From CBDDHT01 sp965227905 (GTDB taxonomy: Bacteria; Pseudomonadota; Alphaproteobacteria; Rhizobiales; Methyloligellaceae), in contig OZ245780.1 in the NCBI GenBank assembly GCA_965227905.1, positions 3,658,001 to 3,722,000 of the forward strand: 64,000 nt of DNA, given 5' to 3'. The notes beneath the pieces were generated by a model, which searched no databases, was not told where the DNA came from, and was given only the letters and a program-made list of their open reading frames with translations. The translations under genes and the position numbers were made by a program. Shown in pieces: positions 41,699 through 51,137 of this stretch; the stretch's first letter is position 1; every line of letters starts with the position of its first letter.

Positions 41699-42016
41699 TC
41701 AGCCAAAAGGCGGAACGTCTCGTCGGAGGTCAGGCTCTTGATGAACAAATGTCAGTGCAACCGATCCTTTGACATCACTGCCCTGCCCGATCGGAAGCGA
41801 ACCTTCTAAATGCGGCGTGAGCTTTCGCTCATGAAGGCTGCTTTGGAATTTTCCGAGCGCGTCGCCCGACATTTCAAAACGGATGTTTGCCGCCTTGTTC
41901 GAAAAGAACACCTGATCCTCGATCCAACCGCCCGATCCATATATCGCTTCGCGCACTTCCAGAATGGCGGCATTGCGATCCATCTTCGTCATAATGCTGA
42001 AGCGTGCGAATTTCAT
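41699..42016 (-). CDS. Hypothetical protein
   Basis: A 105-residue cytoplasmic protein with a reasonable codon pattern, beginning MKFARFSIMTKMDRNAAIL and ending in an acidic, Arg-rich tail. No family recognised. It lies 30 bp after the end of a methyltransferase remnant on the same strand. Confidence 0.5.
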   Translation of the reverse strand: MKFARFSIMTKMDRNAAILEVREAIYGSGGWIEDQVFFSNKAANIRFEMSGDALGKFQSSLHERKLTPHLEGSLPIGQGSDVKGSVALTFVHQEPDLRRDVPPFG

Positions 42017-42046
42017 CGGATCAACCCTTGTCTCGTCTTCAACTGT

Positions 42047-42238
42047 TTAGACCTTGCGCCCGACGATGAATCGAGCCGGAGGAGATGGGAAATGGTTCTC
42101 GGCTTCCACTGCATGGTCCGTTGGATTGAGATATGCGCGGATGCACGTCATCGTCCGCTCATAGACGTCCATTCTCTTGATGGGCTTTTGCGCATTTCTC
42201 TCCGCGCAGCTGTCCCAGAATGTTTCCGCATTGCTCAT
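42047..42238 (-). pseudogene. Truncated SAM-dependent methyltransferase remnant
   Basis: The frame from ATG 42238 encodes MSNAETFWDSCAERNAQKPI and then MDVYERTMTCIRAYLNPTDHAVE. This matches the N-terminus of class I methyltransferases up to the position just before the glycine-rich SAM motif (x-E-I-G-C-G-T-G). Instead of that motif the frame reads AENHFPSPPARF and stops at 42047. The catalytic domain is missing from the neighbouring sequence, so this is a truncated gene. Confidence 0.6.
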
Positions 42239-42491
42239 GACCGTCACTCTCATGCATCCGACAAGGCGTATCGGCGCTTCGGCGATACGTGCATTCAAAG
42301 TTGACATGCATGTGGGTACACACCGTGCGATTTGAACCGCTCACAACACAGCCGATACTTTGTAACCACCGGTCATTCGCGATCCGCCAGATGCAGGAGC
42401 GATGCCCTTGCGCTTTCTTGCCGACGCAACAGTGCCTAAACTAGCATCGAAATTGGAATCCCACGGCAGGGCAATATCGGGAGACAGGGGC

Positions 42492-43394
42492 ATGGAGCGC
42501 CAGACGATCGGAGATCTCACAGTTTCTCGCGTGGTCGAACAGGAGGGGTTCCTGTTCACCGAGGGAGAAAGATTCTTCGAGAATGCAACTGTCGAAGCGT
42601 TTCGAGCACAGAAAGACTGGTTGGCACCCTACTTCTACGATCTGGAAAGCGATGCCATGAAAATGAGCATTCATTCCTTCATCGTGAAGACGGACCACCA
42701 TACGGTGCTAATCGACACATGCTGCGGCAACGATAAAAACCGGCCGCTAAAACCGGCCCAACATATGCTCAATTCCACATATCTGCACGATTTGCAGGCC
42801 CAGGGTGTCACCCCTGAGGAGGTGGATTTTGTCATGTGCACGCATCTGCATTGGGATCACGTAGGCTGGAACACCAGATTGCTTGACGGACGTTGGGTTC
42901 CGACATTTCCGAATGCAAAGTACATATTCTCGCGGGCGGACTACGAGCACTTTCAGCGGATGCCCGAACCCGGTACGCCGGCCGCTCTCAGTGCAGCAGC
43001 CGGCAGCAGCGTGCAATCCTATGAAGACAGCGTCCTTCCCGTTGTCCAGGCCGGTCAGGCGGTTCTGGTCGACAATGACTACGCCATAGACGATACGCTT
43101 TGGATTGAACCGGCACCCGGTCATACTCCCGGCAGCTTTGCCGTTCATGCAAAGTCGCGCGACGCCCGTGCTTTGTTCACTGGGGACATCATGCATCACC
43201 CTATCCAGTGTGCACATCCCGATTGGGCCAGCAGGGCATGCATTGACCACGCACAGTCAATTGCCACTCGCAAGGTCTTCCTCGATCGATATGCGGAAAC
43301 AGATGTCTCCATATTCGCGGGCCATTTCGCGACACCCACCGTCGGTCGCATTGTTGTGGGCGAACAGACCTTCCGCTTTCACGTCTCAGTATAA
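42492..43394 (+). CDS. MBL-fold metallo-hydrolase
   Basis: A 300-residue protein with the metallo-beta-lactamase pattern: CTHLHWDHVGWN (first metal site HxHxDH), a conserved IEPAPGHTPGSFAVH with the His and Gly, ALFTGDIMHHPIQ and a late FAGHFATPTVGRI. It resembles hydrolases of the quorum-quenching/lactonase-like branch, but the substrate cannot be read. ATG 42492 has GGAGAC...GGGG upstream; the longer frame from 42402 is less likely. Cytoplasmic. Confidence 0.9.
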   Translation: MERQTIGDLTVSRVVEQEGFLFTEGERFFENATVEAFRAQKDWLAPYFYDLESDAMKMSIHSFIVKTDHHTVLIDTCCGNDKNRPLKPAQHMLNSTYLHDLQAQGVTPEEVDFVMCTHLHWDHVGWNTRLLDGRWVPTFPNAKYIFSRADYEHFQRMPEPGTPAALSAAAGSSVQSYEDSVLPVVQAGQAVLVDNDYAIDDTLWIEPAPGHTPGSFAVHAKSRDARALFTGDIMHHPIQCAHPDWASRACIDHAQSIATRKVFLDRYAETDVSIFAGHFATPTVGRIVVGEQTFRFHVSV

Positions 43395-43924
43395 AACGGC
43401 CGAAAAGCCTGCATCTTTTCATTTGCGACTGTACATAGTCCTACCCAACAGAAAATCGAGACTGAGGAATATCAGTCCGACCTTTTCCCGTTTGTCGACA
43501 AAATCTATTTAGCGGACATTTGTGCCGGCCATTGGGGAAAAACATCAACATCGGGGCATACTCGGCCAAAAATCCGAATACCGGACATTGTCAGACCACC
43601 GCCAAATTCAAATTTCTTTAACCATCGTGTGTAAATAGTTAGGTCACGAAACTAACTTAAATCGAACCAAATGGGTCTAGTGGACGAGATCATAGCAGGA
43701 CCGACTCAAACCAGCCGGACGCCAGAAAATCAGGTGTTTTTGGTGTGAGCGGGGGCCACTTCATCCAATTTGGTATGGGACAAACACGACAGATCGGCGA
43801 CCCGTACGGAAGATACTCAGAGGCACAGTCCTAACAGCGACATCCGCTCAGATCAAACCGAGCAACATTTTATGAGCCGGAAAGATTGAAACCGTCCGGC
43901 CGAGAAATTTTTGGGGCAAATTCC
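43395..43924. promoter_or_regulatory. Long upstream region of the chemoreceptor gene
   Basis: 530 bp without a gene. An AT-rich part near 43600-43680 contains AGTTAG-9-CTAACT (43637-43657), a possible operator or hairpin. Base composition suggests promoter DNA for the chemoreceptor. No second gene is visible. Confidence 0.45.
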
Positions 43925-45988
43925 ATGACAACTAGCGACACCACTATCGACAACAAAAAATCATTCAATCTTACTTCGGCCTTTGCCAATTTGAAGCTCA
44001 AGACCAAGATCCTGCTCGGGTTCTCTGTCGTGTGTGTCATGCTCGCCGGCATATCCGGATATGCCTTTTACAGCTTCACAACGGTGGCGCATGACGTCGA
44101 GATTTACTCAGAAAACGTCGAAGAAGCGGCTCTGGTGGCCGAAATCAAGGCAGAGTTTCTCAACTTGGAAGTCTATGCCGTCGAATATGCCCAAACGGGG
44201 GAACCGGCCCTCGCGGAAAAGGTGCAAAAGCGGAAAAAGAAACTGGCCCATCTCGTTGCCAAAGCAATGAAACATGTGGTCGACCCGAAGGATCTCGAAC
44301 TCCTAAAAGAAATCAAGCAGGCTGCGGCAGTCTATCAAAAGGACTTCGACAAGACGGTCCATTACAATACCGAGTTCAAGGCCCTGGTCGACAAGAAGCT
44401 TCGTCCGGTCGGAGACAAATTCTTAAAAGATCTCGATGATATAAAGAAACTGTTCTATGCGGAAGGCAATACAGAAGCCGTAGCCAAGACCCAATACGCA
44501 ATACGCCATACCTTCGCGGCACGGCTCTATTCGAATATCGCCCTTGGTTCCTTAGACAAGGCCGCCTATGACAAAGCCGAGCATGAATTTGAACAGGTCG
44601 CCGTCGCGCTAAAAGCGATTGGAAAGGCGTCCCATACTTCGGAAGAAATTCGACTCCATAAGGAAATGACCGAACTGCTGGCCACATACAAGGCAAGCTT
44701 TGAATTGGCAGCGGCTGACAAGCAAAAGCTGGACCAACTCGTTCATGGAGAGATGGCCGAACTGGCGGGGGTTATTCTGAAGGACACGAAAATTCTGAAC
44801 GAGAAACTCGTCGCCAACGAGAACCGCGTCCGTCAACTGACTGCCAGTCATATCGAAACCGCGGAATACAGCATACTTGGTGTCGGGATCGCCGGCGTCG
44901 TGCTCGGCATCGTAATTTCCCTGCTGTTGGGCACATTGTTGTCAAAGCCGATCGTGGGAATGACCGCGGCCATGATGCGCCTTTCAGAGGGCGATCTTGA
45001 AGTCGAAGTTCCGGCCCAAGATCTCAAGGACGAAATCGGCCAGATGGCTGGATCGGTTCAAATATTCAAGGAGAATGCGATCCGCAACAGGGCGCTCGAA
45101 GCCGACCAGGAAGAACAGCAGCGAGCCGCGGAGAGAGAAAAACGTCAACTCATGAACCAGATGGCCGACGACTTTGATGCAAGTGTCGGTGGTATTGTCG
45201 AAACAGTGATGTCAGCTTCGGCAGAGCTGAACAGCACCGCGCAATCAATGGCCAGTATTGCAGAAGAGACCAGCAGTCAGGCCAACTCCGTTGCCGCGGC
45301 ATCCGAAGAGGCTTCGGCAAATGTCCAGACGGTCGCTTCTGCCACCGATGAAATGTCTGGCTCCATTCGTGAAATCAATCAACAGGTTGTCGATGCGTCT
45401 AATGCTTCGAAGAAGGCGGTCGAAGATGTCTCGAAGACGGCCAAACAAATCGAAACCCTAGCGGCCACGACCGATAAGATTGGCGAGGTCGTCTCCATGA
45501 TTTCAGACATTGCAGAGCAGACCAATCTCCTCGCCCTGAACGCCACGATTGAGTCAGCGCGTGCTGGCGAGGCTGGCAAGGGGTTTGCTGTTGTGGCAAC
45601 CGAAGTGAAGGCACTGGCAACCGAGACAGCCAAAGCCACAGACGGTATTTCCGAGCTTATTACCGAAGTCCAATCCCAAACAAGGTCCGCTGTTTCTGCG
45701 ATTGCGGAGATCGGCTCGGTTATCGCACAGCTTGAGCAGACTTCGAGCTCCATCGCCGCGGCAATGGAGGAGCAAGGCGCCACCACTCAGGAGGTCGCTC
45801 GCAATGTCTCGGAGGCTGCGGCTGGCACACAGGAAGTTACATCCAATATCGCAGGCGTGACCCAGGCATCGCAGGAAACGGGCACTGCCGCCAGTGAGGT
45901 CACTGCTGCAGCGACAGAACTCTCCAAACAGTCGGTGACGATGAAGAAAGAGGTCGCCAAATTCCTCGAACAGGTCCGGGCGGCGTAA
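43925..45988 (+). CDS. Methyl-accepting chemotaxis protein
   Basis: A 687-residue chemoreceptor. A transmembrane segment at about 26-50 (ILLGFSVVCVMLAGISGYAF) is followed by a periplasmic helical sensor of about 260 residues rich in Lys, Glu and Ala. A second segment near 315-340 leads to HAMP (SKPIVGMTAAMMRLSEGDLEV). The signalling domain carries the signature hairpin SDIAEQTNLLALNATIESARAG and a terminal AAATELSKQSVTMKKEV. The sensor looks like an all-helical bimodular domain. ATG 43925 has GGGG upstream; TTG 43886 is possible. No other chemotaxis genes are near, so it is an orphan. Confidence 0.95.
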   Translation: MTTSDTTIDNKKSFNLTSAFANLKLKTKILLGFSVVCVMLAGISGYAFYSFTTVAHDVEIYSENVEEAALVAEIKAEFLNLEVYAVEYAQTGEPALAEKVQKRKKKLAHLVAKAMKHVVDPKDLELLKEIKQAAAVYQKDFDKTVHYNTEFKALVDKKLRPVGDKFLKDLDDIKKLFYAEGNTEAVAKTQYAIRHTFAARLYSNIALGSLDKAAYDKAEHEFEQVAVALKAIGKASHTSEEIRLHKEMTELLATYKASFELAAADKQKLDQLVHGEMAELAGVILKDTKILNEKLVANENRVRQLTASHIETAEYSILGVGIAGVVLGIVISLLLGTLLSKPIVGMTAAMMRLSEGDLEVEVPAQDLKDEIGQMAGSVQIFKENAIRNRALEADQEEQQRAAEREKRQLMNQMADDFDASVGGIVETVMSASAELNSTAQSMASIAEETSSQANSVAAASEEASANVQTVASATDEMSGSIREINQQVVDASNASKKAVEDVSKTAKQIETLAATTDKIGEVVSMISDIAEQTNLLALNATIESARAGEAGKGFAVVATEVKALATETAKATDGISELITEVQSQTRSAVSAIAEIGSVIAQLEQTSSSIAAAMEEQGATTQEVARNVSEAAAGTQEVTSNIAGVTQASQETGTAASEVTAAATELSKQSVTMKKEVAKFLEQVRAA

Positions 45989-46049
45989 TGGCGGTAATGG
46001 CGGCAGCGCCCCCAGCATCCATCATCTGATATCAGTCAATCTTATCAAA

Positions 46050-46076
46050 GAGGACAGCAGTTGCACTGCTGTCCTC
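46050..46076. terminator. Hairpin terminator between chemoreceptor and enolase-superfamily gene
   Basis: GAGGACAGCAG (46050-46060) and CTGCTGTCCTC (46066-46076) form an 11-bp perfect stem around TTGCA. It follows the chemoreceptor stop by 62 bp and lies before the stop of the convergent gene at 46111, so it may stop transcription both ways. The following T-run is weak. Confidence 0.75.
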
Positions 46077-46110
46077 GTATTCTGTCTGTACCGTCGCCAC
46101 TTAAAGCAAC

Positions 46111-47238
46111 CTAGTCGAGAACCGTCTGCTCGACGCGCAAATCTTCGATGATTTCCAGATCGGGCACGACGCCAATGCCGGAATCACCCGGCAGATCGAC
46201 ATGGCCGTCATCGACCGCCAAGGCCCCGGTTAGAACATGATCGCGCAGTGGGTTCTCATTCACGTCCATCTCGAGCAATCCGCCGCCGCCTGCGGCAGCC
46301 AGCAGCTGTGCTGAGTGCAGAAGCCCGACGCCGCCGCCAAGCCAGTGCGGGCAGTATGTCTTGCCGGCGGCAATCGCTTTTTGCGCAACGGCGAAGCAGT
46401 CTGAAACGCCGCCCCACTTGCCAACATCCGGCTGGATGAAGTCGAGCCAGCCGAATGCTGCCTCGATGGTGTTCATGCCTCTCAAGTTCTCGGCGCCTGC
46501 CAGCGGAAGACGTGCGCTGGCCTTGAGCTGTTGCCATTGCTCGACCGGTGCGTCCGCCACCATCGGCTCTTCAAACCATCCGACACCCGCTTCTGCGAGC
46601 CAATCGGCAGCATGAACCGATTGTTCGAGATCCCAGCGCTGATTGGCATCGACAAACATGCGTTCGCCCGCATTCATGTCATCCTTGATGCGTCGGACAT
46701 TGCCCTGGTCGACGTCTTCGCCGAAACCGATTTTCAGTTTGAAGTTTCTGTGCCCGGCCGCGCGCTGGGCGATCACGGTTTCCGGTCCATCGGCTGGGTT
46801 CAGACCGCTTGCATAGGCCGGGATACGGTCGGCCGCGTTTGGATTGAGAAGTTTGCGCAGGGGTAGACCGGCCTTGCGGGCGGCCAGGTCCCACAGTGCC
46901 TGGTCCGCACCCGCAAGCACCGAGGCAACCGGCCCCGGCTCATCTGCCTGTACGGCGAGGACATGCAGTCGGTCGACAAGGCCATGATAGAAGCTCGGGA
47001 TATCGTCGATCGTCCTGCCCAGTAGCAAATCGGGAAGCAGGAACGCCGCGAGACCGGCGCGATACTCGGTGGTGATCGTCGGAAAGTTTCCCCACATGTC
47101 CCCCCAGCCCACAGCACCGTCGCCGTCCTCCAGCCGCAGCATGGCAATGCCTCGGCTTGGGATGGTGCCGAATGAGGTTACGACAGGTTTGTCGACGGGT
47201 GCGCGAAACACATCGATGGTGATCCGTTCGATTTTCAC
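46111..47238 (-). CDS. Mandelate racemase/muconate lactonising-enzyme family protein
   Basis: A 375-residue enolase-superfamily enzyme. A capping domain at the start is followed by NFKLKIGFGEDVD (the KxK-like base strand), MFVDANQRWDLEQ (first metal Asp), WFEEPMVADAPVEQ (metal Glu), a FIQPDVGKWGGVSD strand (third metal site region) and the closing CPHWLGGGVGLLHSAQLL with the His-type base. It acts on a hydroxy or amino acid sugar or lactone; the exact substrate is unknown. Starts at GTG 47238 with GAGG. The next gene is a tautomerase, possibly for a shared pathway. Confidence 0.88.
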   Translation of the reverse strand: MKIERITIDVFRAPVDKPVVTSFGTIPSRGIAMLRLEDGDGAVGWGDMWGNFPTITTEYRAGLAAFLLPDLLLGRTIDDIPSFYHGLVDRLHVLAVQADEPGPVASVLAGADQALWDLAARKAGLPLRKLLNPNAADRIPAYASGLNPADGPETVIAQRAAGHRNFKLKIGFGEDVDQGNVRRIKDDMNAGERMFVDANQRWDLEQSVHAADWLAEAGVGWFEEPMVADAPVEQWQQLKASARLPLAGAENLRGMNTIEAAFGWLDFIQPDVGKWGGVSDCFAVAQKAIAAGKTYCPHWLGGGVGLLHSAQLLAAAGGGGLLEMDVNENPLRDHVLTGALAVDDGHVDLPGDSGIGVVPDLEIIEDLRVEQTVLD

Positions 47239-47357
47239 AGTGCAACCTCATGCTGCGATAGGGTCTGCCGACTTGAAGCTGCGGTCGGAAACCACAACCA
47301 CCGCCCGCACGGCACCTACGCATTTCAATTTTGGCGACTTGGAGGGACGGTTTGCGC

Positions 47358-47756
47358 TCAGGCCGCCCTCTCCTTCCTGGTCCGGAGCTCTGAGACATCG
47401 GGCGTCGCATCGCTAAGCGGCGGTAGTGGTGCACCGCCGGAAACACAATCGTCCTGACCGAATTTGCGCGCAAGAACGATCAACTCGTCTCGGCTCGTTC
47501 CGACAATCCGTTTCACAACGTCATAGACCTCTTCGAACAGCGCCTCCGTGCGTTCCTTCTCGTGCCCGCGTCCTTCACGGAACTCCGCGGTAACGATCAC
47601 CATACGCTCTTCCGGCTCTGACGTATAAGGCCGGACCGCAACCCAAATATGCTCCCGAAACCAGGTCCGGGCGATACAACCATGAAGCTCCTTGCGGATT
47701 TCCGTTCGCTGTTCATGACTGAGCCATTCAGGAACATCGGCTCTTACGATTGGCAT
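47358..47756 (-). CDS. Tautomerase-family protein
   Basis: A 132-residue protein beginning MPIV, so Pro would be the N-terminal residue after Met removal, the catalytic base of the 4-oxalocrotonate tautomerase superfamily. The segment WLSHEQRTEIRKELHG and a strand VVRPYTSEPEE-like (AVRPYTSEPEERMVIV) follow. It has an extra C-terminal tail compared with short family members. AAGGAGG ribosome-binding site. It precedes the enolase-superfamily gene on the same strand and might act on the same pathway. Confidence 0.75.
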   Translation of the reverse strand: MPIVRADVPEWLSHEQRTEIRKELHGCIARTWFREHIWVAVRPYTSEPEERMVIVTAEFREGRGHEKERTEALFEEVYDVVKRIVGTSRDELIVLARKFGQDDCVSGGAPLPPLSDATPDVSELRTRKERAA

Positions 47757-47857
47757 GGCACCACTCCTCCTTGATGCGTATGCGAGGCATTATGCGATTG
47801 GCACAAAGATAGTCAAAATACCAATCGGCCATGTTGTGAAAGCGAGAGACAAGTCCA

Positions 47858-48466
47858 TCACAATATCCCAAACCAGGCATGGTTTGGATGCTGCCGAACC
47901 AACGTCTCCTTCAACCAAGTCCGATCTGCCGGCGCGAGTTTCGATAATGCATTCTCAAAGTCGATCTGGTCCTTCGCGCGGCATCTCTTTGCCTTGAATA
48001 GGAGCACGCCGGCAGCGTTCAAATAGGGAATGCCATCAGCGGAAATCTTGACCATGATAGACCGCGGCCGCTGGACCGAATGGTCGCGCTTATATTGCCA
48101 CAAATGTGCATCGCCAGGCTCGATCATGAGATCGGCACGCCATTTCATCGTTGCGGTCTCAAGGATCCAAAACTGCTGTATTTCTAGAGACGGCTTTTCG
48201 TCATCGGCCAGATGAGTGACGTCCCCTCTGTGGACGGTGTAAATCTCGAAAGCTGAAAAGATGTGCCGGAATGTTTCGAGATCCTTCCTAAGGATGCAGA
48301 ACTCCAGATCATCGTGCACGCGCGTCTCATAACCATGCCAGATGTCCAAGGCCCACCCCCCGACGACGTACCAAGGCGCGGATATGCCATCCAACTTTTG
48401 ACGCAGTTGAGCAGGCGTCCATGGCTGCCAGGCGTCGACACCTGGTGGATCGGGATACGGCTTCAT
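47858..48466 (-). CDS. ANT(2'')-like nucleotidyltransferase-fold protein
   Basis: A 202-residue protein with the minimal nucleotidyltransferase signature WYVVGGWALDIWHG (GG-W-A-L-D) and VHDDLEFC (DxD-type pair), then the third acidic residue near RADLMIEPGD. This pattern is found in aminoglycoside-2''-adenylyltransferase-like proteins. True antibiotic resistance is not implied. Cytoplasmic; no partner gene is obvious. Confidence 0.8.
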   Translation of the reverse strand: MKPYPDPPGVDAWQPWTPAQLRQKLDGISAPWYVVGGWALDIWHGYETRVHDDLEFCILRKDLETFRHIFSAFEIYTVHRGDVTHLADDEKPSLEIQQFWILETATMKWRADLMIEPGDAHLWQYKRDHSVQRPRSIMVKISADGIPYLNAAGVLLFKAKRCRAKDQIDFENALSKLAPADRTWLKETLVRQHPNHAWFGIL

Positions 48467-48593
48467 TTCTCAAACTCGTATATACAGAGACAGTCTGCGA
48501 AGTGTTGATCAACATGGTATCTGCTTATGCACCGATATTCCGATCAACGCGGCAAACGGCCAGTCGACTTGGTCGAACGATGAGGAGCCATCC

Positions 48594-48971
48594 ATGCCAC
48601 CGGCCAAATTAAACATCGTGGAAGCCGCTGACCGCCAGATCTCGTGCGTTTTCGATCCATACATCGTCGGCGACGTGAATCAATCGCAGGTGAAGGTCGC
48701 GAAATTCGGCGGAACGTTCGACTGGCACTCGCATAGAAACGAAGACGAAGGCTTCTTCGTTCTGCGTGGCCGCATCGCGATCGACTTCCGCGATGGAACC
48801 GTCGAACTCGGGCAAGGTGACTTTATGGTCGTCCCGCACGGCGTCGAACATCGGCCGCGGTCGCTGACACAAGAGCCCCTGGTGCTGATGTTCGAACCAT
48901 CGACAACGCTCAATACTGGCGATGCGACCAGCGATCATACGGTCAGAGACCTGAAGCGCTTGCGTCCGTAG
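48594..48971 (+). CDS. Cupin-domain protein
   Basis: A 125-residue single cupin: FGGTFDWHSHRNEDEGFFVLRG supplies the HxH...E metal motif and GDFMVVPHGVEHRP the second motif with the last His, so metal binding looks intact. Ribosome-binding site GAGGAG. Function unknown; small cupins include isomerases, epimerases and dioxygenases. Confidence 0.88.
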   Translation: MPPAKLNIVEAADRQISCVFDPYIVGDVNQSQVKVAKFGGTFDWHSHRNEDEGFFVLRGRIAIDFRDGTVELGQGDFMVVPHGVEHRPRSLTQEPLVLMFEPSTTLNTGDATSDHTVRDLKRLRP

Positions 48972-49182
48972 CACGACAGTATTTTTAGGGCCTTCCTAGA
49001 ACTCGCCACACCATGTCATCAGGCGCACATCGATCGTCGCCCTCCCCAACCATCTCTTGGTACAGTGGATGGCGTAGGGAGACGTCAGCTCCGGTCGCTA
49101 ATGCATTCCCACTACGTTCGCAGCTTTGAATTCTCTGGGCCCAAGAATCGACAATCTGCGTCGGCTGGAGATATCCTTTTGG

Positions 49183-50208
49183 ATGCAAGATGCAATGTCC
49201 TCCGAAGCAACGACGCCCAGCAATGCCAGCAGCGGCTGGCGCCCTTCTGATCGGATCGCGCTTCCCCCAATCTATTCCTGGCCGCCAAGGCCTGTCGCAG
49301 TTGCCAAATGGTTGTTCGGTTTTCCCGGTTATCTGTGGCCTACGAATAGCCTGACGTTTGGCATCGCCCTCGTCACTTGGTTTTTTCTCACACCTGAACT
49401 GATGGCTATGCAGACCCTTGAAGTATGGTGGATTGCCTTACTGCTTGGGCGCAATCTGCTGTTAACACTCATCTTTTTTGGCGGTCTGCATCTGTATCTG
49501 TACGTGTTCAAGAAACAGGGTGATGCGCTCAAATTTTCCGACAAGCCGCTGGCAACCAACAACAAGCGATTCTTGTTTGGCAATCAGGTTCAGGACAACA
49601 TGTTCCGAACCCTTTGCACCGGCGTTCCAATTCTTACCGCATACGAGGCATTGACCTATTGGCTGTTCGCAAACGCCTATCTCGGATTCCTCCCTTTCCC
49701 GGAAAATTCAAATGCGGTCTGGATCTGGTTTGCGTTGCTCCTTTTGATCGCACCAGTGATTCACGCTTTGCACTTCTACTTCAGCCATCGCATCCTGCAC
49801 TGGCCACCGCTCTATCGAACCGTGCACCGTATTCATCACTTCAACACAGAAGTCGGGCCATGGTCGGGTCTTGCGATGCACCCGGTCGAGTTGGCGATCT
49901 ACTTCTCAACGGTCTGTGTGCAATGGCTGCTTGCCTTGCATCCATTGAACGCCCTGTATCAAATTCACATTGCACTCTTTAATGCCGCGATCAGCCATAC
50001 CGGTTTTGATAAACTGCTTGTTGGCGGCCCGATCAAAATCGAAAGCAACAACTACTTCCATTACCTCCACCACAAGCATTTCGAGTGCAATTACGGCAGT
50101 ACCGTAGCGCCGATGGATCAGTTGTTCGGTACTTTCCATGACGGCTCGGATGATGCCCAAAAAAGCATGCGCGCACGTATGTTTTCGCGAATTGGCAATA
50201 CAAACTGA
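49183..50208 (+). CDS. Sterol desaturase / fatty-acid hydroxylase family membrane protein
   Basis: A 341-residue membrane protein, about four to five hydrophobic segments. The di-iron His boxes are complete: HFYFSHRILH, then HRIHHFN, and HYLHHKHFECN. Such enzymes hydroxylate or desaturate lipids. An N-terminal Ser/Thr-rich stretch precedes the membrane domain. The start is uncertain (ATG 49126, 49183 or 49195); 49183 follows GGAGA at a long spacing. A short-chain dehydrogenase gene follows after 61 bp on the same strand. Confidence 0.9.
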   Translation: MQDAMSSEATTPSNASSGWRPSDRIALPPIYSWPPRPVAVAKWLFGFPGYLWPTNSLTFGIALVTWFFLTPELMAMQTLEVWWIALLLGRNLLLTLIFFGGLHLYLYVFKKQGDALKFSDKPLATNNKRFLFGNQVQDNMFRTLCTGVPILTAYEALTYWLFANAYLGFLPFPENSNAVWIWFALLLLIAPVIHALHFYFSHRILHWPPLYRTVHRIHHFNTEVGPWSGLAMHPVELAIYFSTVCVQWLLALHPLNALYQIHIALFNAAISHTGFDKLLVGGPIKIESNNYFHYLHHKHFECNYGSTVAPMDQLFGTFHDGSDDAQKSMRARMFSRIGNTN

Positions 50209-50269
50209 CCATGTCGGCACATAGCTGAACAAACGCAGCACCAACGCCGACTCTGGCCGGACCTGATCC

Positions 50270-51046
50270 ATGTCGCACTATCTCAACGATCTGTATTCAC
50301 TTGAACAAAACACGGCTGTCATCACTGGCGCGTCAAGCGGCATCGGTAGACGTATGGCGATCGCGCTCGCCAATGCCGGCGCTTCGGTCGTTTGCGTCGC
50401 CCGGCGTGCCAATCGATTGGAAACTCTGGCCGAACAGTTAAGTTCGCAGAACGGGACGGTTGCTATACATTGTGCCGACCTTGCTGGGATCTCCAATTTC
50501 GATAACCTTGCAGCAGAACTTTCGCAGCCCTTTGGCGCGCCGGACATACTGGTCAACGCTGCAGGTTTCAATCCGCGGATACATGCCGATGAGATGAACG
50601 TGGAAGATTGGCAGGCGACGATGCATCTCAATCTTTCCGTGCCCTTTTTTCTTGCACGCGCGCTCGTTCCAGGCATGCGCGAAAAGGGCTATGGCAGGAT
50701 CATCAACCTGGCGTCGGGCCAGACCTTTCGGGCCTACCCTAACGGCATCGCCTATGGCGCAGCAAAAGGCGGAATCGGCCAACTGACACGAGCAATGGCT
50801 GAAGCCTGGTCATCTGACGCCATAACCGCAAACGCCATCCAACCGGGCTTCTTTGAAACGGAACTCACGGAAACACTTTTCTCCGAACAGAAGACGGCAG
50901 AGATGCTCGCCGAGAAGACAGCCGCGAAGCGCAATGGGGAATTAAACCATGATCTCGACGGTGCAACGATCTTCCTCGCCTCGAAAAGCGCTCGTTATGT
51001 CACAGGACATATTCTCGCTGTTGACGGCGGCCTAATGGCAATTTGA
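50270..51046 (+). CDS. Short-chain dehydrogenase/reductase
   Basis: A 258-residue classical SDR: cofactor motif TGASSGIGR, NAAGFNP, the catalytic Ser region INLASGQTF, then YGAAKGGIG with Tyr and Lys, and the C-terminal YVTGHILAVDGGLMA. The Arg residues after the first strand (VCVARRANR) favour NADP. Gluconate- or 3-oxoacyl-type reductases are close relatives; the substrate is not readable. It follows the desaturase gene on the same strand. Confidence 0.93.
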   Translation: MSHYLNDLYSLEQNTAVITGASSGIGRRMAIALANAGASVVCVARRANRLETLAEQLSSQNGTVAIHCADLAGISNFDNLAAELSQPFGAPDILVNAAGFNPRIHADEMNVEDWQATMHLNLSVPFFLARALVPGMREKGYGRIINLASGQTFRAYPNGIAYGAAKGGIGQLTRAMAEAWSSDAITANAIQPGFFETELTETLFSEQKTAEMLAEKTAAKRNGELNHDLDGATIFLASKSARYVTGHILAVDGGLMAI

Positions 51047-51137
51047 GCACCTTCCGGAAAACTGCGTGAAGAAAGGTCCGTTCCATTGGCGGGATATGTA
51101 GAACGCACCTTTCTCCGTCTTTCAAAACGCAACCGGA

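Noticed and set aside
47858..48466. Aminoglycoside-resistance gene
   Set aside because: Only the general nucleotidyltransferase signature is seen; there is no resistance-gene context or mobile element, so resistance is not claimed.
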